Positions 43,234 to 54,120 of a stretch of DNA of 64,000 bases are shown in pieces; position 1 is the first letter of the stretch; the number at the start of each line of letters is the position of its first letter. This stretch comes from Phocoena phocoena (Eukaryota > Chordata > Mammalia > Artiodactyla > Phocoenidae), in assembly GCF_963924675.1 (NCBI RefSeq), contig NC_089221.1:8863851-8927850 (forward strand), read 5' to 3'. A program made the translations under genes and the position numbers. Below the pieces are notes generated by a model that saw nothing but the letters and a program-made list of their open reading frames with translations, was not told the origin of the DNA and searched no databases.

Positions 43234-43435
43234 TATGATGTCATATCAGGATCTAACTTCATTTCTTTTCCCAACACTTACCTAACTGTCCCAATGCCAT
43301 TCATTGAACAATGCATCCTTTCTCTGTGGATCTATTTCAAGCCTCTTTATTCTGCTCTAGCAAATGTATTGGTCAATTTCTACTGAGGTCTTATACTGCT
43401 CAACAAGGCATTCGTGTATAACTACCCAGGATAAA

Positions 43436-43809
43436 GGATTTTAATTGTAAATTGGTTTAGAAAAAAAGCAGCAGTTAACCTCCCATTGTTAGTATATTGG
43501 GCTATCTTAGTCATTCAATCTGTAATGGGATATCTGTCTGAAGATACTTTCGCTTCTTCCAATTTTCACGCCCTTGTTTGGCCTTGGACAGCTATAGCTC
43601 CTGCTTTATAGCTGGTTGTGTTTGACACACACACAAAAAGCACCTTTTTTTTAACCTCTTAGCCACTGCACTACTAATAGGATTTGAGTATTAAAAATAT
43701 ATTAATAAAAAAAAATCTCCACAATGCATTCCTCCAACGCAGGAGTTTATAAATTCTGACACAACACTCCAGAGCTATAAGGGATCAGACCAATACAAGG
43801 GCTTAATGG
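43436..43809. other. Unassigned AT-rich DNA
   Basis: Nothing recognised; may include further L1 remains. Confidence 0.35.
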
Positions 43810-44005
43810 CCGAGAGGTACTCATTCAGTCAGTCAACATGTGAGTGCCAGGCACTGTTCTAGGCACAGGTGCTACAGCAACAAACAAGACAGACAGAATG
43901 TTTCCAATAAGCTTGTATTTCAGTGGGGACTGGGAAGGGGGAGGCAACAATTAGACAAGAAAACTTAAAGAGGTACAGAATGCCCCTCTAAAAACAAAGG
44001 AAATG
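43810..44005 (-). mobile_element. L2 LINE 3' fragment, antisense
   Basis: 'gtgccaggcactgttctaggc', 'gctacagcaacaaacaagacag', 'cttgtatttcagtggggac'. Confidence 0.7.
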
Positions 44006-44024
44006 CTCACCGACTTGAATTTCT

Positions 44025-44215
44025 GGGCAGAATCAGACACTCTGCTAAGCTTTATCTTTCTTGGTGAAAAATAGATTATTGGTGACATCCTCATTTTTCA
44101 GATAAGAAAACAGAGTCACAGAAGTGAAAAACATGGGCAAAATGGCACACACCAATAGTAGCAGAGCTGACACTTGAGTCAATAGACCGACTTGACAACA
44201 ATCTCCCATTGGCAG
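44025..44215 (+). mobile_element. MIR SINE
   Basis: 'cacactctgctaagctttat'-like start, 'cctcatttttcagataagaaa', 'cacagaagtgaaaaacatggg', 'agcagagctgacacttgag'. Confidence 0.65.
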
Positions 44216-44245
44216 CTTAGTTCATTAGTTTAAAAAATAGCTTCA

Positions 44246-44600
44246 GGGACTTCCCTGGTGGCACAGTGGTTAAGAATCTCCCTGCCAATGCAGGGGACAT
44301 GGGTTCGAGCCCTGGTGCAGGAAGATTCCACATGTCATGGAGCAACTAAGCCCGTGCGCCACAACTACTGAGCCTGCGCTCTGGAGCCTGCATGCCACAA
44401 CTACTGAGCCCACGTGCCACAACTACTGAAGCCCGCGTGCCTAGAGCCCGTGCTCTGCAACAAGAGAAGCCACCGAAATGAGAAGCCCGTGCACCACAAC
44501 AAAGAGTAGCCCCTGCTCGCCGCAACTACAGAAAACCTGTGCACAGCAATGAAGACCCAACGCAGCCAAAAATAAATAATAAATAAATTTATTTTAAAAA
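44246..44600 (+). mobile_element. Long CHR-1-type SINE
   Basis: tRNA-like head, three 'ccacaactactga' units, 'caaagagtagcccctgctcgc', 'gaagacccaacgcagcc' and an (AAAT)n tail. Full length, but several substitutions and weak flanking repeats suggest an older copy. Confidence 0.94.
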
Positions 44601-44888
44601 AAGGCTTTATTCCCATTTGTAAGAAGGGGAAACCGAAGCTCAGAAAGAGTACCTGATTGTTTGGTTGTCTGCAAGGATAATGCTTATTTAGCAGTCCCTC
44701 AAGAAAGCCATCAGAGTCCTCAATATACAACAGATGCACAATAAATGCTGAATTATGCTGTAAACACCTGAGTTGATATCAAAAATTGGTTGGGTCCCTC
44801 TGCATGGGAATATGAGGTGAAAGAGCTGGATACACACAGGTAACATAGTTTCTGATTTCTTTCATTATTTGTGCCAAGAAATCTACAT
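44601..44888. other. Short unassigned stretch
   Basis: Includes 'aataaatgctgaatt', possibly a MIR or L2 end. Otherwise nothing recognised. Confidence 0.35.
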
Positions 44889-44897
44889 TCCCATGGA

Positions 44898-44900
<3 letters not shown>

Positions 44901-44945
<45 letters not shown>

Positions 44946-45133
44946 GGTACGCGGGCCTCTCACCGTCGCGGCTCCTCCCGCTGCAGAGCACAGGCTCCAG
45001 ACGCGCAGGCTCAGCGGCCATGGCTCACGGGCCCAGCCGCTCCGCGGCATGTGGATCTTCCCAGACCGGGGCACGAACCCGTGTCCCCTGCATCGGCAGG
45101 CAGACTTGCAACCACTGCGCCACCAGGGAAGCC
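44901..45133 (-). mobile_element. CHR-2-type SINE
   Basis: (TA)n then a T-run, 'gcggtacgcgggcctctcac', 'ccagaccggggcacgaaccc', 'ccaccagggaagcc'. Perfect 12-bp target duplication TCCCATGGATAT at 44889-44900 and 45134-45145. The TA microsatellite appears to have grown from the duplication's own TAT end. Confidence 0.95.
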
Positions 45134-45145
45134 TCCCATGGATAT

Positions 45146-45335
45146 TTTTAACATTTTATTTCAAAATAATTTTAGGCAGTGAAATTTGCAAAAAATAATA
45201 CCCTTCACTACTTCATGTAATGTTGCTAGTTTACATACTATGGTACAGTGCACAACGCCAAAGAAATCAACCTTGGTACAAGACTATTAACTAAGCTACA
45301 GACTTATTTGAATTTCACCTGGTTTTTCCCCTGCA
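45146..45335 (-). mobile_element. L1ME 3' UTR fragment, antisense
   Basis: 'aaaataattttaggcagtg', 'catactatggtacagtgcac', 'aaatcaaccttggtacaag', 'ttgaatttcacctggttttt' match old L1ME antisense. Confidence 0.65.
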
Positions 45336-47381
45336 TAGTAGAGGGTTAGCGCCGCAGGCTTGGAGGTGTTCATGTCCTGAATATTCTGGAGAAGCGATGG
45401 GTGCTTGACCAGGATAAAACGGTCTTCAGTAGCCCCCATCCCACCCCTCTCACACACACCAAATCTTCCTACAAGCTAGTACCCCCACTTCCCCAGGCTC
45501 TTCTTGGAGGACCAGCTCTTCATCTCTCTTCAGTACTCAGCTGGGCAGTCAAATCCTGGATGAAACTTTCTGGGTAGCCACTTGGGAGAGAGAAGCGTTC
45601 ATGCTTCCCATTAACAGAGGGCCTTGTGCACGTGGCTGTCATGACACTCCTCGCATTGCATCCAACTCTGTCCCCAGGTGGGCTGAGAGGTTCCTGGAGC
45701 AGGGCTCTGGTGGGCATTGCTCTTGGTCTGCTGAGGGTAGGATCCAACCTTCTTCTGGGATGTGTGCTTTCTCTCCACTATAACCACAAGGTGCCATGAT
45801 CTTACAGACCCCACCCACATGACCACCACTGATTGGTTGGAGTTGGGCACCCGACCCCAGCTGGGCCAATCAGAGCCCTTCCCTGAGATTCCTGAACTTG
45901 GGAGGGAGCAGTAGATGCAGTCACCCTCTGGTGGTGAGCACCCAGCATCCTTGCTGGAGGAAGAGCCTGCCTTGGGGTAGGAGAAAGTGAAGTCAGAGGC
46001 TGAGATAAACCCTGGAGAGAGTCAGCTTAGTCCCAGACACCTCGGAGGCCCTACGCCTTCCCTGGGTGACATAAGCCGTCCCTCAGGTTTCTTTTACGTT
46101 CAGCCCAAAGCGTTCACTCAAATAAAGACCATATTTCATCCTTTCTGCATCGCCAACTGGTGGCAAAAGGCTAGGCACACACCACACCTCACATGATTAT
46201 TGAGTGAATGAAATAGAGGAGCTCCAAGGTCTATGTTGGCTACATCACAGTGTTCCTCAGGGCCATTTCTGCCTTTCTGTTCCCATATATGGGACTTGAT
46301 GGACCAGAGCCAATCCCAGGCTCTTCCTTGTGGGTCCTTACAAACACGTCGAACAGCATTCATTTTACAGGCACCTTCAAGAGACTGTCTAGGTGATTTG
46401 CAGAAACAGTCTGCCGGCCTAATGAAATCAGAAGAGCCAGGGTTTTCCATCCTAAACTTGGGGATTAAGAGGAAAAGCCGGTGTAAGCAGGGCGCAGGGG
46501 TTAGCACAGCTGTGAAGGCGCGGAAAGCAGATTGCACAGCTCGGCACGGCCTGCGTCAGGGTAAGTCAGCCAGGACGCAACCCCAGGTGACAAAAAAAGA
46601 AGAAGAAAAGAAAGTCCAGATTTTATTTCCCAAACTCATCTTAATTTTATTCCCTAGCTCATCTTAAAATCGATGAATAATTCGACACAGAATGAACTGG
46701 TTAGACAACAACAATATTTCTACTCGCTGGCGACGTCCACAGTAGGGGTACAAAGAGGAAACTGGTGCATATTTTGGGTAAATAAGAATCTCTTTTCTGT
46801 TCATTTAAAATAAAACTTTTTTCTTCCGCTTATAAAGCAGACGAGTCCAGTTGCAGAAGAGTATAAAGGGCCCAGGGCTGGGGCAGGGGAGGAGGGTCAG
46901 GTTTGCCTGGCACCCACCCCTGTGAGGGCCTGTCCAGGGGACCTGGAAGGGTGGTAGGGGGGCTCCCAGGAAGGAACACGCCCCAGGGAAGAGAGCCTCA
47001 TACAAGAGCTTGGTCCTCAGTTTCTCTCTCACTGGAGCAGGAGACTGGCCGAGTCTGCAGAGCACAGGGCAGCAAGACACCCCTCCTGGGAGGCAGTTTC
47101 CACTCTGGGTGGTGGAGGGCGCTCTGCTGGGACCTCGCTCTGCTTTGGTGGGAGCCTGGGCTGCCCTCATCGTGGCAGTGGCCTCAGCGGAGAGAGCTGG
47201 GGCAGGGGTCGTTCTAGATGATCACCCAACTTTGATACCTTGAGGCTCTGGCCTTGGCTTCCACAGCATCAGCTTTGGGTCCCAGACTCTGGTGGCCCCA
47301 AAAGGCAGGGTCTGTCCCAGGGGATGGTTCTCTGGGGACACTGGAGGCGGTGGCTCTGGTGGGGCATTTCCGTGCTGTGTG
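45336..47381. other. Unassigned DNA with small old-repeat pieces
   Basis: 45750-45900 ('ccatgatcttacagaccccacc', 'actgattggttggagttggg', 'gggccaatcagagccc') looks like the unclassified repeat of 9086-9310. 46130-46215 resembles a MIR/L2 end. The remaining sequence holds no recognised gene or repeat; frames at 46233-46667 and 46903-47489 lack domains. Confidence 0.35.
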
Positions 47382-47778
47382 AAGCCTTCTGTTGGTTGTC
47401 AAGGCTTGATATTGTTACTGTCATTCTTGTCAAACTTAGGAAAAACGATTCCTTTTAGTTTGCATTTTCCTTATAACTTGTCGGGTTGAACATCTTTTTA
47501 TATCCATTTATGTAGACGTTTGTAACTCTCCTTTGTGACTTGCCTCCTTATATCCTGCCCATTATTTTTACTTTTTTTTTTAACTTGACTTTAGGAACTC
47601 TGTATATATTCTGGATAGTAATCTTTGTCAGTAATATAAGGTGCAGATTTTTTCCCAGCAGTATGTTGAAATTTTAACTTTATTTATGATTTATTTCGTT
47701 TTAGGCAGGCTTTAGTTTGTATGAAATAAAATCTGTCGGTCTTTTCCTTTGGAAAAAAAAACAAAAGCCTTCTGTTGG
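47382..47778 (-). mobile_element. L1 stub, body antisense but A-tail at the right
   Basis: Direct repeats AAGCCTTCTGTTGG (47382-47395 and 47765-47778) bracket antisense L1 sequence ('ttctggatagtaatctttgtc', 'taaaatctgtcggtcttttcc') followed by an A-rich stretch (47753-47764). An antisense body with an A-tail on the right fits a 5'-inverted (twin-primed) insertion of which only the inverted part and tail remain. Confidence 0.65.
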
Positions 47779-47850
47779 ATGCCTCACAGCTCTGACAATT
47801 CAAAAGAGTAATTAACTGTGAAGTTCATTGTTTAGTATTTGTCTCAGCAA
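47779..47850. other. Short unassigned spacer
   Basis: Nothing recognised. Confidence 0.4.
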
Positions 47851-47963
47851 TAGGGTGACCAACCTGTCTAGTTTGTCCAGGATTTCCTCAATGTTAACAC
47901 TGAAAACACTGCATCCTAGGAATCCCCCCAGTCCTTTGCAAACCAGGACAGTTGGTCACCCTA
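47851..47963. mobile_element. 113-bp MITE with 13-bp terminal inverted repeats
   Basis: TAGGGTGACCAAC at the left and GTTGGTCACCCTA at the right are exact inverse complements. The inside ('ctagtttgtccaggatttcc', 'ccagtcctttgcaaaccagg') is a weaker continuation of the palindrome. It resembles a common mammalian non-autonomous DNA element; no coding capacity. Confidence 0.8.
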
Positions 47964-48152
47964 CTTAGCAGACAGATGGAAATCTCCACAAGCAGGGCCC
48001 CCGAGTCTGTAATCCACTGTATCTCCTATATCCCTACTCGGACACGGTACCTTGCACGGAGCATGCATCCTGAAAATAGTCACCGAACAAGAAGGATTAT
48101 TATTACTGGAAATGCTCTGCAAATATTTGCTGAATGAATGCCCCCCCCCCCC
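47964..48152 (-). mobile_element. MIR/L2-like fragment ending in a 12-base C run
   Basis: 'cggtaccttgcacggagcatg', 'attactggaaatgctctgc' and 'aaatatttgctgaatgaatg' suggest the antisense end of a MIR or L2. Positions 48141-48152 are twelve consecutive C. Confidence 0.45.
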
Positions 48153-48704
48153 GCTAGTAAACGAATTCTTTTCAATACTATAATATATTACCAATAAATG
48201 GGACACACTGGGTTTACAAACTTGTTTAAAAAGGAATAGAGATTTTTGTACAAGTAGAGAGTGCCAAGGGGGGGTAAGTTTAACAGAGCTAAATCCTCTA
48301 AAAACAGTTCAGCAAATGACCTCTAGAGGCTTGATTTCTTGAATCAGTCTTAAGTGGAGATTATGGATTTCCAGATCCTCTCAGATATGAGGGCCCAAAG
48401 CAGGAAAGATAGATGCTGGACAAATGTGACAGTTATGAACAATAAGAACTTATTACGCGGAAGGTCACCTAACATAGCAGATTCACAAACTTGCCTTGGA
48501 TGCGACGCATAGGACTGTGGGCCTGGAGAGGTGACATGATTTGAAATCAGGCTGTCTGGTTTTACAGCACATTCTCCCACTTCACCTTGACCAGGGACAC
48601 AGTGATGGAGCCAATGACTCCATGGTTTCCTGCGGCTGTCCAAGCCCCAAGCCTCTAGACGCATCTGTAACTGTAGGCTGATGACCATGTAACAATGTTA
48701 AAAT
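48153..48704. other. Unassigned DNA
   Basis: Nothing recognised. Confidence 0.35.
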
Positions 48705-49275
48705 GTTGGAAAGACCCAGCACAACCAGGGCTGGTTGCTTGTTCCTTGCGTGTCTCCAAGGAAACCTGGAGCCATGACCAATCCTTGGCCCATCCTTGAG
48801 AACAAGGCTCTTGGGAGGTCTGTGATGTCAGTGATTGATGATGTTGTGTACACCTGGAGCGGTAGACCATGTCCTGCCAACGTGTCAGGATGGCTTTGCA
48901 CAAATGCAAAGACTGCTGATGCACACCTGGTTTCACGGTTGGAGTCCTGAGTTCTGGTTGCTGTGGCTGATTGATAGCAGGATGTGTCTATGGGACTGAC
49001 CCCCCCATTAACACCTGGACCCTGAGACGTGCATGGGTTTCCCTGGGCAGAGGGCTTCCATGCGTGACCCCGTAGTTCTCTGCTGGAGAAAAAGCACATC
49101 CCGAGTGGGCTCAGAGGAGGAGGCATGGCCGGGGAGCCTGTGCTGGACTTCTGGGGATTCCACCAACACCTAGCTTTTCCTGCTACTTCCACTCTGCGTC
49201 CTCTGCTGTAATAAATCTCAGCCCTGAGTACAAGTCACACTCTGGAGTCCTGTCAGTCTCTCTAGCAAGTCGTCA
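48705..49275 (+). mobile_element. Solo LTR, ERVL-like (family unsure)
   Basis: The 3' portion 'cctctgctgtaataaatctcagccctgag' (in order), 'cacactctggagtcctgtcag' and 'tctctagcaagtcgtcagcc' has the polyadenylation signal AATAAA (49211) and U5-like end typical of ERVL LTRs. The 5' portion is less clear. No internal viral genes are present. Confidence 0.55.
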
Positions 49276-49802
49276 GCCATAAGGAGATGTAGGCCCCCAG
49301 CACAGAACCGGAAACGGTGGAGCCCCGTTCCTCCTTATTCTGCTGGATGCTGCCCAACCCTGAGATCCAGGCCATGCACCTCTCACCCAGCCCTACCCCT
49401 TCCAGCTTTGAATGCGGGTGGTGAGAAACAAGGGGCAGAAGAGTTACAGGCAGAGCAGGAGCTCCAACCATAATCCCCCTGGAGGGGTCCTCTTTGGCTC
49501 AGAGCCCCAGCGTGCACCCACCTGGGAAGTGCAGGAGGAAACGTAAGGCCCAGGCAGAAGGGCTATGGAGGGTGGAGGTCCCTGGGAGGCAGATTTCAAG
49601 GTTCATTGCCTTTCGGAATCTCCGGGATTTTTGCATTCCAGTTAATTTACATAACTGGAGTCACAGCCACAAGGGCTGCCCTGGACCTCTGTTACTTATT
49701 ACGATTCAGCCAGGCAAGCACTTTGGGTCAAAGTAACCTCCAGCCCTACAAGTCCCCCTCCATGTGTGCATATCTCTGTTTCACAGTCCAGAGGCACATA
49801 GC
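49276..49802. other. Unassigned DNA
   Basis: Nothing recognised. Confidence 0.35.
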
Positions 49803-49985
49803 AAATCCATTCTCTCTCTCCTTTTATCTATCTTTATCTATCTATCTACATTTAGTATTTTTATATGTATAAACTGAAGAAGCACATTTCAAATCCATTC
49901 TCTCTTTTTATCTATTTATTTACTTATGATCTATTTGTCTGCTTGTTTACCTATAATATGTTTATATATGTAAACTAATGAGCAC
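49803..49985. repeat. Imperfect ~90-bp tandem duplication with TATC microsatellite
   Basis: Unit 1 (49803-49890) and unit 2 (49891 to about 49985) both start 'aaatccattctctct', pass through a TATC/TATT-rich stretch and end 'tatgtaaact..agcac'-like. They have diverged mainly in the microsatellite part. Confidence 0.75.
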
Positions 49986-50094
49986 AATCACAGATGCAAC
50001 AAATATCAATGAAACATTTAAAGAGTAAGATAACTGAACAATTACAAAATACACTTGCTAGTCAAAAAACCCCAGCATTTATTTTGCATCCAAA
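49986..50094. other. Short AT-rich stretch
   Basis: Possibly further L1 sequence; not certain. Confidence 0.35.
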
Positions 50095-50795
50095 ATGAAT
50101 GTTAATGCAGAATAGCCAAAATAACCTTGTAAAAGAAGAACAGAGTGGGAGGACTTATACTTCCTGATTACAAAACATACTTCAAAGCAATGGTAATCAA
50201 GACAGTGGTACCTGCATAGGAAAAACGTAGAGACCAATAAAATAGAATTATAGAGTTCAGAAATAGACGCATGTGTCAAATAATTTTCAACAAGGGTGCC
50301 AAGAGCATTCAATGGGAGAAAGAATGTCTTTTCAGCAACTGGAACAGTCACACGAAAAAGAATGAATTTTCACCTTTACCTCAGACCCATACAAAAATTA
50401 ACTTAGAATGGACCAAAGATTTATATGTAAGAGCTAAAACTATAAAACTTAGAAGAAAACATATAAGAAAATCTTTATGATACTGGATTTGATAATAGTT
50501 TCTTAGATATGACACCGAAAGTACAAGCAACAAAGGAAAAACATAGATAAGCTGCACTTGATCACGATGAAAAAATCATCAAAAAAAAAGTGAAAAGACA
50601 ACCCACAGAGTCGGAGAAAATATTTACAAACCATAGATCAGAGAAGAGTCCAGTATCCAGAGTATATGAAGAACTCTCACAGCTCAACAAGACAAACAAC
50701 CCATTTTAAAAGTGAGCAAAGGACTTGCATACACATTTTCTCGAAGACATATATATAAATAGCCAACAAGCACATTAAAAAATGAGGCTTAAACT
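50095..50795 (+). mobile_element. L1 ORF2 3' fragment, sense, with broken reading frame
   Basis: 'acaaaacatacttcaaagc', 'gtaatcaagacagtggtac', 'gagaccaataaaatagaatt', 'ttcaacaagggtgccaagag', 'gaatggaccaaagatttat', 'tcagagaagagtccagtatcc'. In one frame, 50271-50480 reads IIFNKGAKSIQWEKECLF and further ORF2-like text, the C-terminal region of the L1 reverse-transcriptase protein; stops and indels break it either side. Confidence 0.88.
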
Positions 50796-51327
50796 TAAGT
50801 CAACATAATCAGTAAAGGGACAAAACGTACATCATGTGCCTCCAGTTGGGAGGCACCAAGAAGGTCCCTTAAGTATATATTCAAACCAAAAATACATCTG
50901 AAACCTCAGATAAACCCAAATTTCAAGGCATCTCGGTGAAGGGTATACAAGAGTTTTTATACTAATCTCTTATAACTCTCCAGGAACAACTTTTATGTCC
51001 TTTTATGTCCTTCAAAAATATCATTGTTATTCAAGACAAAAAGAAGGCTAACAAAAGATGTCAGATTAAAAGAGAACGAAGAGAATCGGCAACTAAATAT
51101 AATGTGTGATCCTGGTTTGGATCCTGGACTGGGAGAAAAATGCTGTAGAGACATCATTGGGGCACTGGGTACTTAGGAATAATGTTCTATCAGTGATAAA
51201 TTTCCCCACTCTGATAACTGCACCGTGGGTACATGAGAGAATGCCATCGTTCCTAGGAGATATATGTGGGAATATTTAGGGGTGAAGGGGCATGATGTCT
51301 GCAACCTACTCTTAAATAGATCAGGGG
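50796..51327. other. Unassigned DNA
   Basis: AT-rich; nothing recognised with confidence. Confidence 0.35.
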
Positions 51328-51680
51328 AGGGCTTCCCTGGTGGCGCAGCGGTTGAGAGTCCGCCTGCCGATGGAGGGGACGCGGGTTCGAGCCCTGGTCC
51401 AGGAAGATCCCACATGCCGCAGAGCAACGAAGCCCGTGCGCCACAACTACTGAGCCTGCGCTCTAGATCCCGTGAGCCACAACTACTGAGCCCACGTGCC
51501 ACAACTACTGAAGCCCACGTGCCTAGAGCCCACGCTCCGCAACAAGGGAAGCCACCGCAGTGAGAAGCCTGTGCACCGCAACGAAGAGTAGCCCCCGCTC
51601 GCCGCAAATAGAGAAAGCTTGCACGCAGCAACAAAGACCCAACGCAGCCAAAAATAAATAAAGAAATTTATTTAAAAAAA
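51328..51680 (+). mobile_element. Long CHR-1-type SINE
   Basis: 'gggcttccctggtggcgcag', box-B 'gggttcgagccc', 'ccacaactactgagcccacg', 'cgaagagtagcccccgctcg', 'aaagacccaacgcagcc' and an (AAAT)n tail. Full length and well preserved. Confidence 0.95.
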
Positions 51681-52124
51681 TATATTTATAATGCAAAGTT
51701 AGAAAAACAAGCGTCTCTGCCGTAAAAATTCTGGATGAAATCACCTCCAGCCCCTAGGAGGCAGTGCAGCCCCCGTTGTCACTTAACCCCGGCGGGCGGG
51801 CCGCGAACGGAGCAAACTTCCAACTTGGCACAGACACTGGCGGAGAGTCCCGGAGGCCTGGAGTTTGCCCTCGAGAGAAGAGCATCATTTCCTGGCAGAT
51901 GGTGAGGAGGAGGAGAAAATCACTTCTGAGGCTACAGGAGCTTCTAGAAGAATCCAAGAGTCCAGAGGCTTCACATTGTCCTTAGTGTTAGAGGCCAGGT
52001 GTGACTTTCCACGGCTGCTCCTTCCTGCCCCAGGTGATCAGTCACATTACCTCAAGCCAAGGTGCACGGGTTGAGCACCTACTGTGTGTGGAAGCCTGTG
52101 GGAGTGAGGAGGCCACCAGGGGTG
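51681..52124. other. Unassigned DNA
   Basis: Short frames only; nothing recognised. Confidence 0.35.
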
Positions 52125-52242
52125 GAGTGTGTGTGTGTGTGTGTGCCTGTGTGTGCCTGTGTCTGTGCGTGCGTGCGTGTGTGTGTCTCTGTGTGTGCGG
52201 GCGCGCATGTGTGTGCCTGTGTCTGTACGTGTGCGTGTGGAA
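52125..52242. repeat. TG/TGCG microsatellite
   Basis: (GT)n with frequent gc, cc and tc interruptions. Frames through it (VCVCVC and RTHTHT strings) are artefacts. Confidence 0.95.
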
Positions 52243-52359
52243 ACCGGCAGAGCTTTGCAGCAGTGCTGTGTATGTGTTATCACTCATCTGGGTGCTGTGC
52301 TCGCAAACTCATTCCGCTCAGGAACCCACGTCCCAGCCATGAGCATTTCACCACAGCGG
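52243..52359. other. Short unassigned stretch
   Basis: Nothing recognised. Confidence 0.4.
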
Positions 52360-52555
52360 GATGAAGCTGAACACTTCACAGCGTTTACCCTGTGCCAGGG
52401 AATGTTTGAATATTTCACCTTCCTTAACTCCTAACCCTCGCAGCAACCCCAGGGGGCAAGGGTCACTATTGTCTCTTATTTTACAGATGAGAGGTCAAGT
52501 AACTTGCCAAAGGCCACTCCACCAGGGACAGCTGCTACCAAGACCTGAGGTTCTT
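52360..52555 (+). mobile_element. MIR SINE
   Basis: 'acagcgtttaccctgtgccagg', 'ccttaactcctaaccctcgc', 'ctcttattttacagatgagag', 'tcaagtaacttgccaaagg'. Confidence 0.85.
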
Positions 52556-52572
52556 AATCAAAACTGAGGTAG

Positions 52573-52767
52573 CCTTGGGACTTCCCAGGTGGTCCAGTGG
52601 CTAAGACTCCAAGCTCCCAATGCAGGGGGCCTGGGTTCGATCCCTGGTTGGAGAACTAGATCTAGCATGCAGCAACTAAGGATCCCTCGTGCCACAACGA
52701 AGAACCTACATGCCACAACTAAGATCTGGCGCAGCTACACAAATAAATAAAATTTTTTAAAAAACAC
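52573..52767 (+). mobile_element. CHR-type SINE, short/intermediate form
   Basis: 'gggacttcccaggtggtccag', 'gggttcgatccctggttgg', 'atgcagcaactaaggatccc', 'gtgccacaacgaagaacc', (AAAT)n tail. Flanks 'aaaactgaggtagc' (from 52560) and 'aaaactgaggtggc' (before 52794) are a target duplication with one mismatch. Confidence 0.9.
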
Positions 52768-52819
52768 AAAAAACTGAGGTGGCTTCCCTAGCACGGGAAC
52801 ATACATCTCGCTCTTTTTT

Positions 52820-53027
52820 TTTTTTTTTTTTTTTTTGCGGTACGCGGGCCTCTCACTGCTGTGGCCTCTCCCGCTGCGGAGCACAGGCTCCGGACGCGCA
52901 GGCTCAGCGGCCATGGCTCACGGGCCCAGCCGCTCCGCGGCATGTGGGATCTTCCCGGACCGGGGCACGAACCCATGTCCCCTGCATCGGCAGGCAGACT
53001 CTCAACCACTGCGCCACCAGGGAAGCC
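52820..53027 (-). mobile_element. CHR-2-type SINE
   Basis: T-run, 'gcggtacgcgggcctctcac', 'ccggacgcgcaggctcagcg', 'ccaccagggaagccc'. Flanks 'ctcgctctttttt' and 'ctcactctttttt' are a target duplication with one mismatch. Confidence 0.95.
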
Positions 53028-53814
53028 CCTCACTCTTTTTTGATCCCGTCCTGGGACATAAGTTGATGTGCCTATAGGAAGCAGCTCTAAGGGAACATGA
53101 GGACATTCTTCTCGCTCCAGGAGACAAGTCCACAGTTTTGCAATATGGCGCGTTTGTACACAGAAGGAGTTATTGCCCCAACCCTACTTGGGCAATGGGC
53201 GTCTCTTGGCATGGTTTTATTGCTCAGTTATGTATAAATTGCTTAAATTGACCTTTGTGAGTTTCACACCAAATTGGAAAAAAAAAAGATTGGTTCATCC
53301 AGTTGGCATTTTAGGAGTATGCAAAATATTTCAATGTACTAGCTCAAGGTTTCGTGCATTCCCATTAAAAAAAAAAAAAGTTTCCTGCCAAACATATTTT
53401 GAGCATCATTTGTGAAGTTAACCCTGCCCGCACTGCCTCAGGCCAGGGAAAGGCAAGTTTTTAGGGAGCCTCCTTCTGTCTTCCGCTGGAGGGTCATTTT
53501 TAAAGGCAAGTAGTCCTTTGGGAAATGCTCTGGGCCCCTGTTCTTGAGTTATGATAAAGAATTATAGCCACACGGTGAGCCTGCATCTCAGTTCTTTGTC
53601 ACCACAAAGGAACACAGTAGCTAAACAACTTGAATCCGCACCGATTTTTTTTTCAGCACAGATAGTAACGTGTCCTTGGTCAATGGGCAGGTGACACCCA
53701 AATTCTTTAAAACGAGTACGTGTGTCTAGCAGCCAGTGAAGGTATCACGTACCCACTTGGCTTCTGGAGGCGGAAGGTGGTCTAGCCCAAAGGTCACAAC
53801 GGTCTTCATCTAAT
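53028..53814. other. Unassigned DNA
   Basis: Contains two A runs near 53279 and 53366 but no recognisable element or gene. Confidence 0.35.
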
Positions 53815-53965
53815 GCAGGTGTTTTCAGACTCGGGTGCACAATGGCATTTCCCGGGGACCCTGTAAAAAAACCACCAATGCTACCTGATCCCAGACTGTT
53901 TCAACCAGATCCTGTGGGTGGGCTCCTGGGTGGGAACTGTGTTCTCAACAAGCTCCTCAAGCAAC
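53815..53965 (+). mobile_element. MER5-like hAT fragment
   Basis: 'gcaggtgttttcagactcggg', 'gcacaatggcatttcccgggg', 'ctgtttcaaccagatcctg'. Confidence 0.5.
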
Positions 53966-54120
53966 AGAAATTGGAGGATGGATTTGGGTCAGAAATGCCC
54001 AGAGTTGCTGAACCAGCAGTACTGTTGTCTTCTATCACCCAACTCTCAGGAAAAACTCCAGGACACCACGAACAAGAGGCTGCTGTCAGGACCGGCTGGG
54101 TCTCCCTGATCGGGGCTCAC
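53966..54120. other. Short unassigned stretch
   Basis: Nothing recognised. Confidence 0.4.

Larger units (their letters stand above)
42100..43435 (-). mobile_element. L1M fragment, antisense, split by a SINE and an LTR
   Basis: 'gagaaaggctttcttctccc', 'atatttgaccttctggaatat', then after the LTR 'catatcaggatctaacttcat', 'ccaatgccattcattgaacaa', 'attggtcaatttctactgag' are antisense L1 in one order. The 42100-42400 part is more doubtful. Confidence 0.65.

Noticed and set aside
52125..52242. CRISPR-like regular repeat or coding CVCVC protein
   Set aside because: It is a simple TG microsatellite without spacers.
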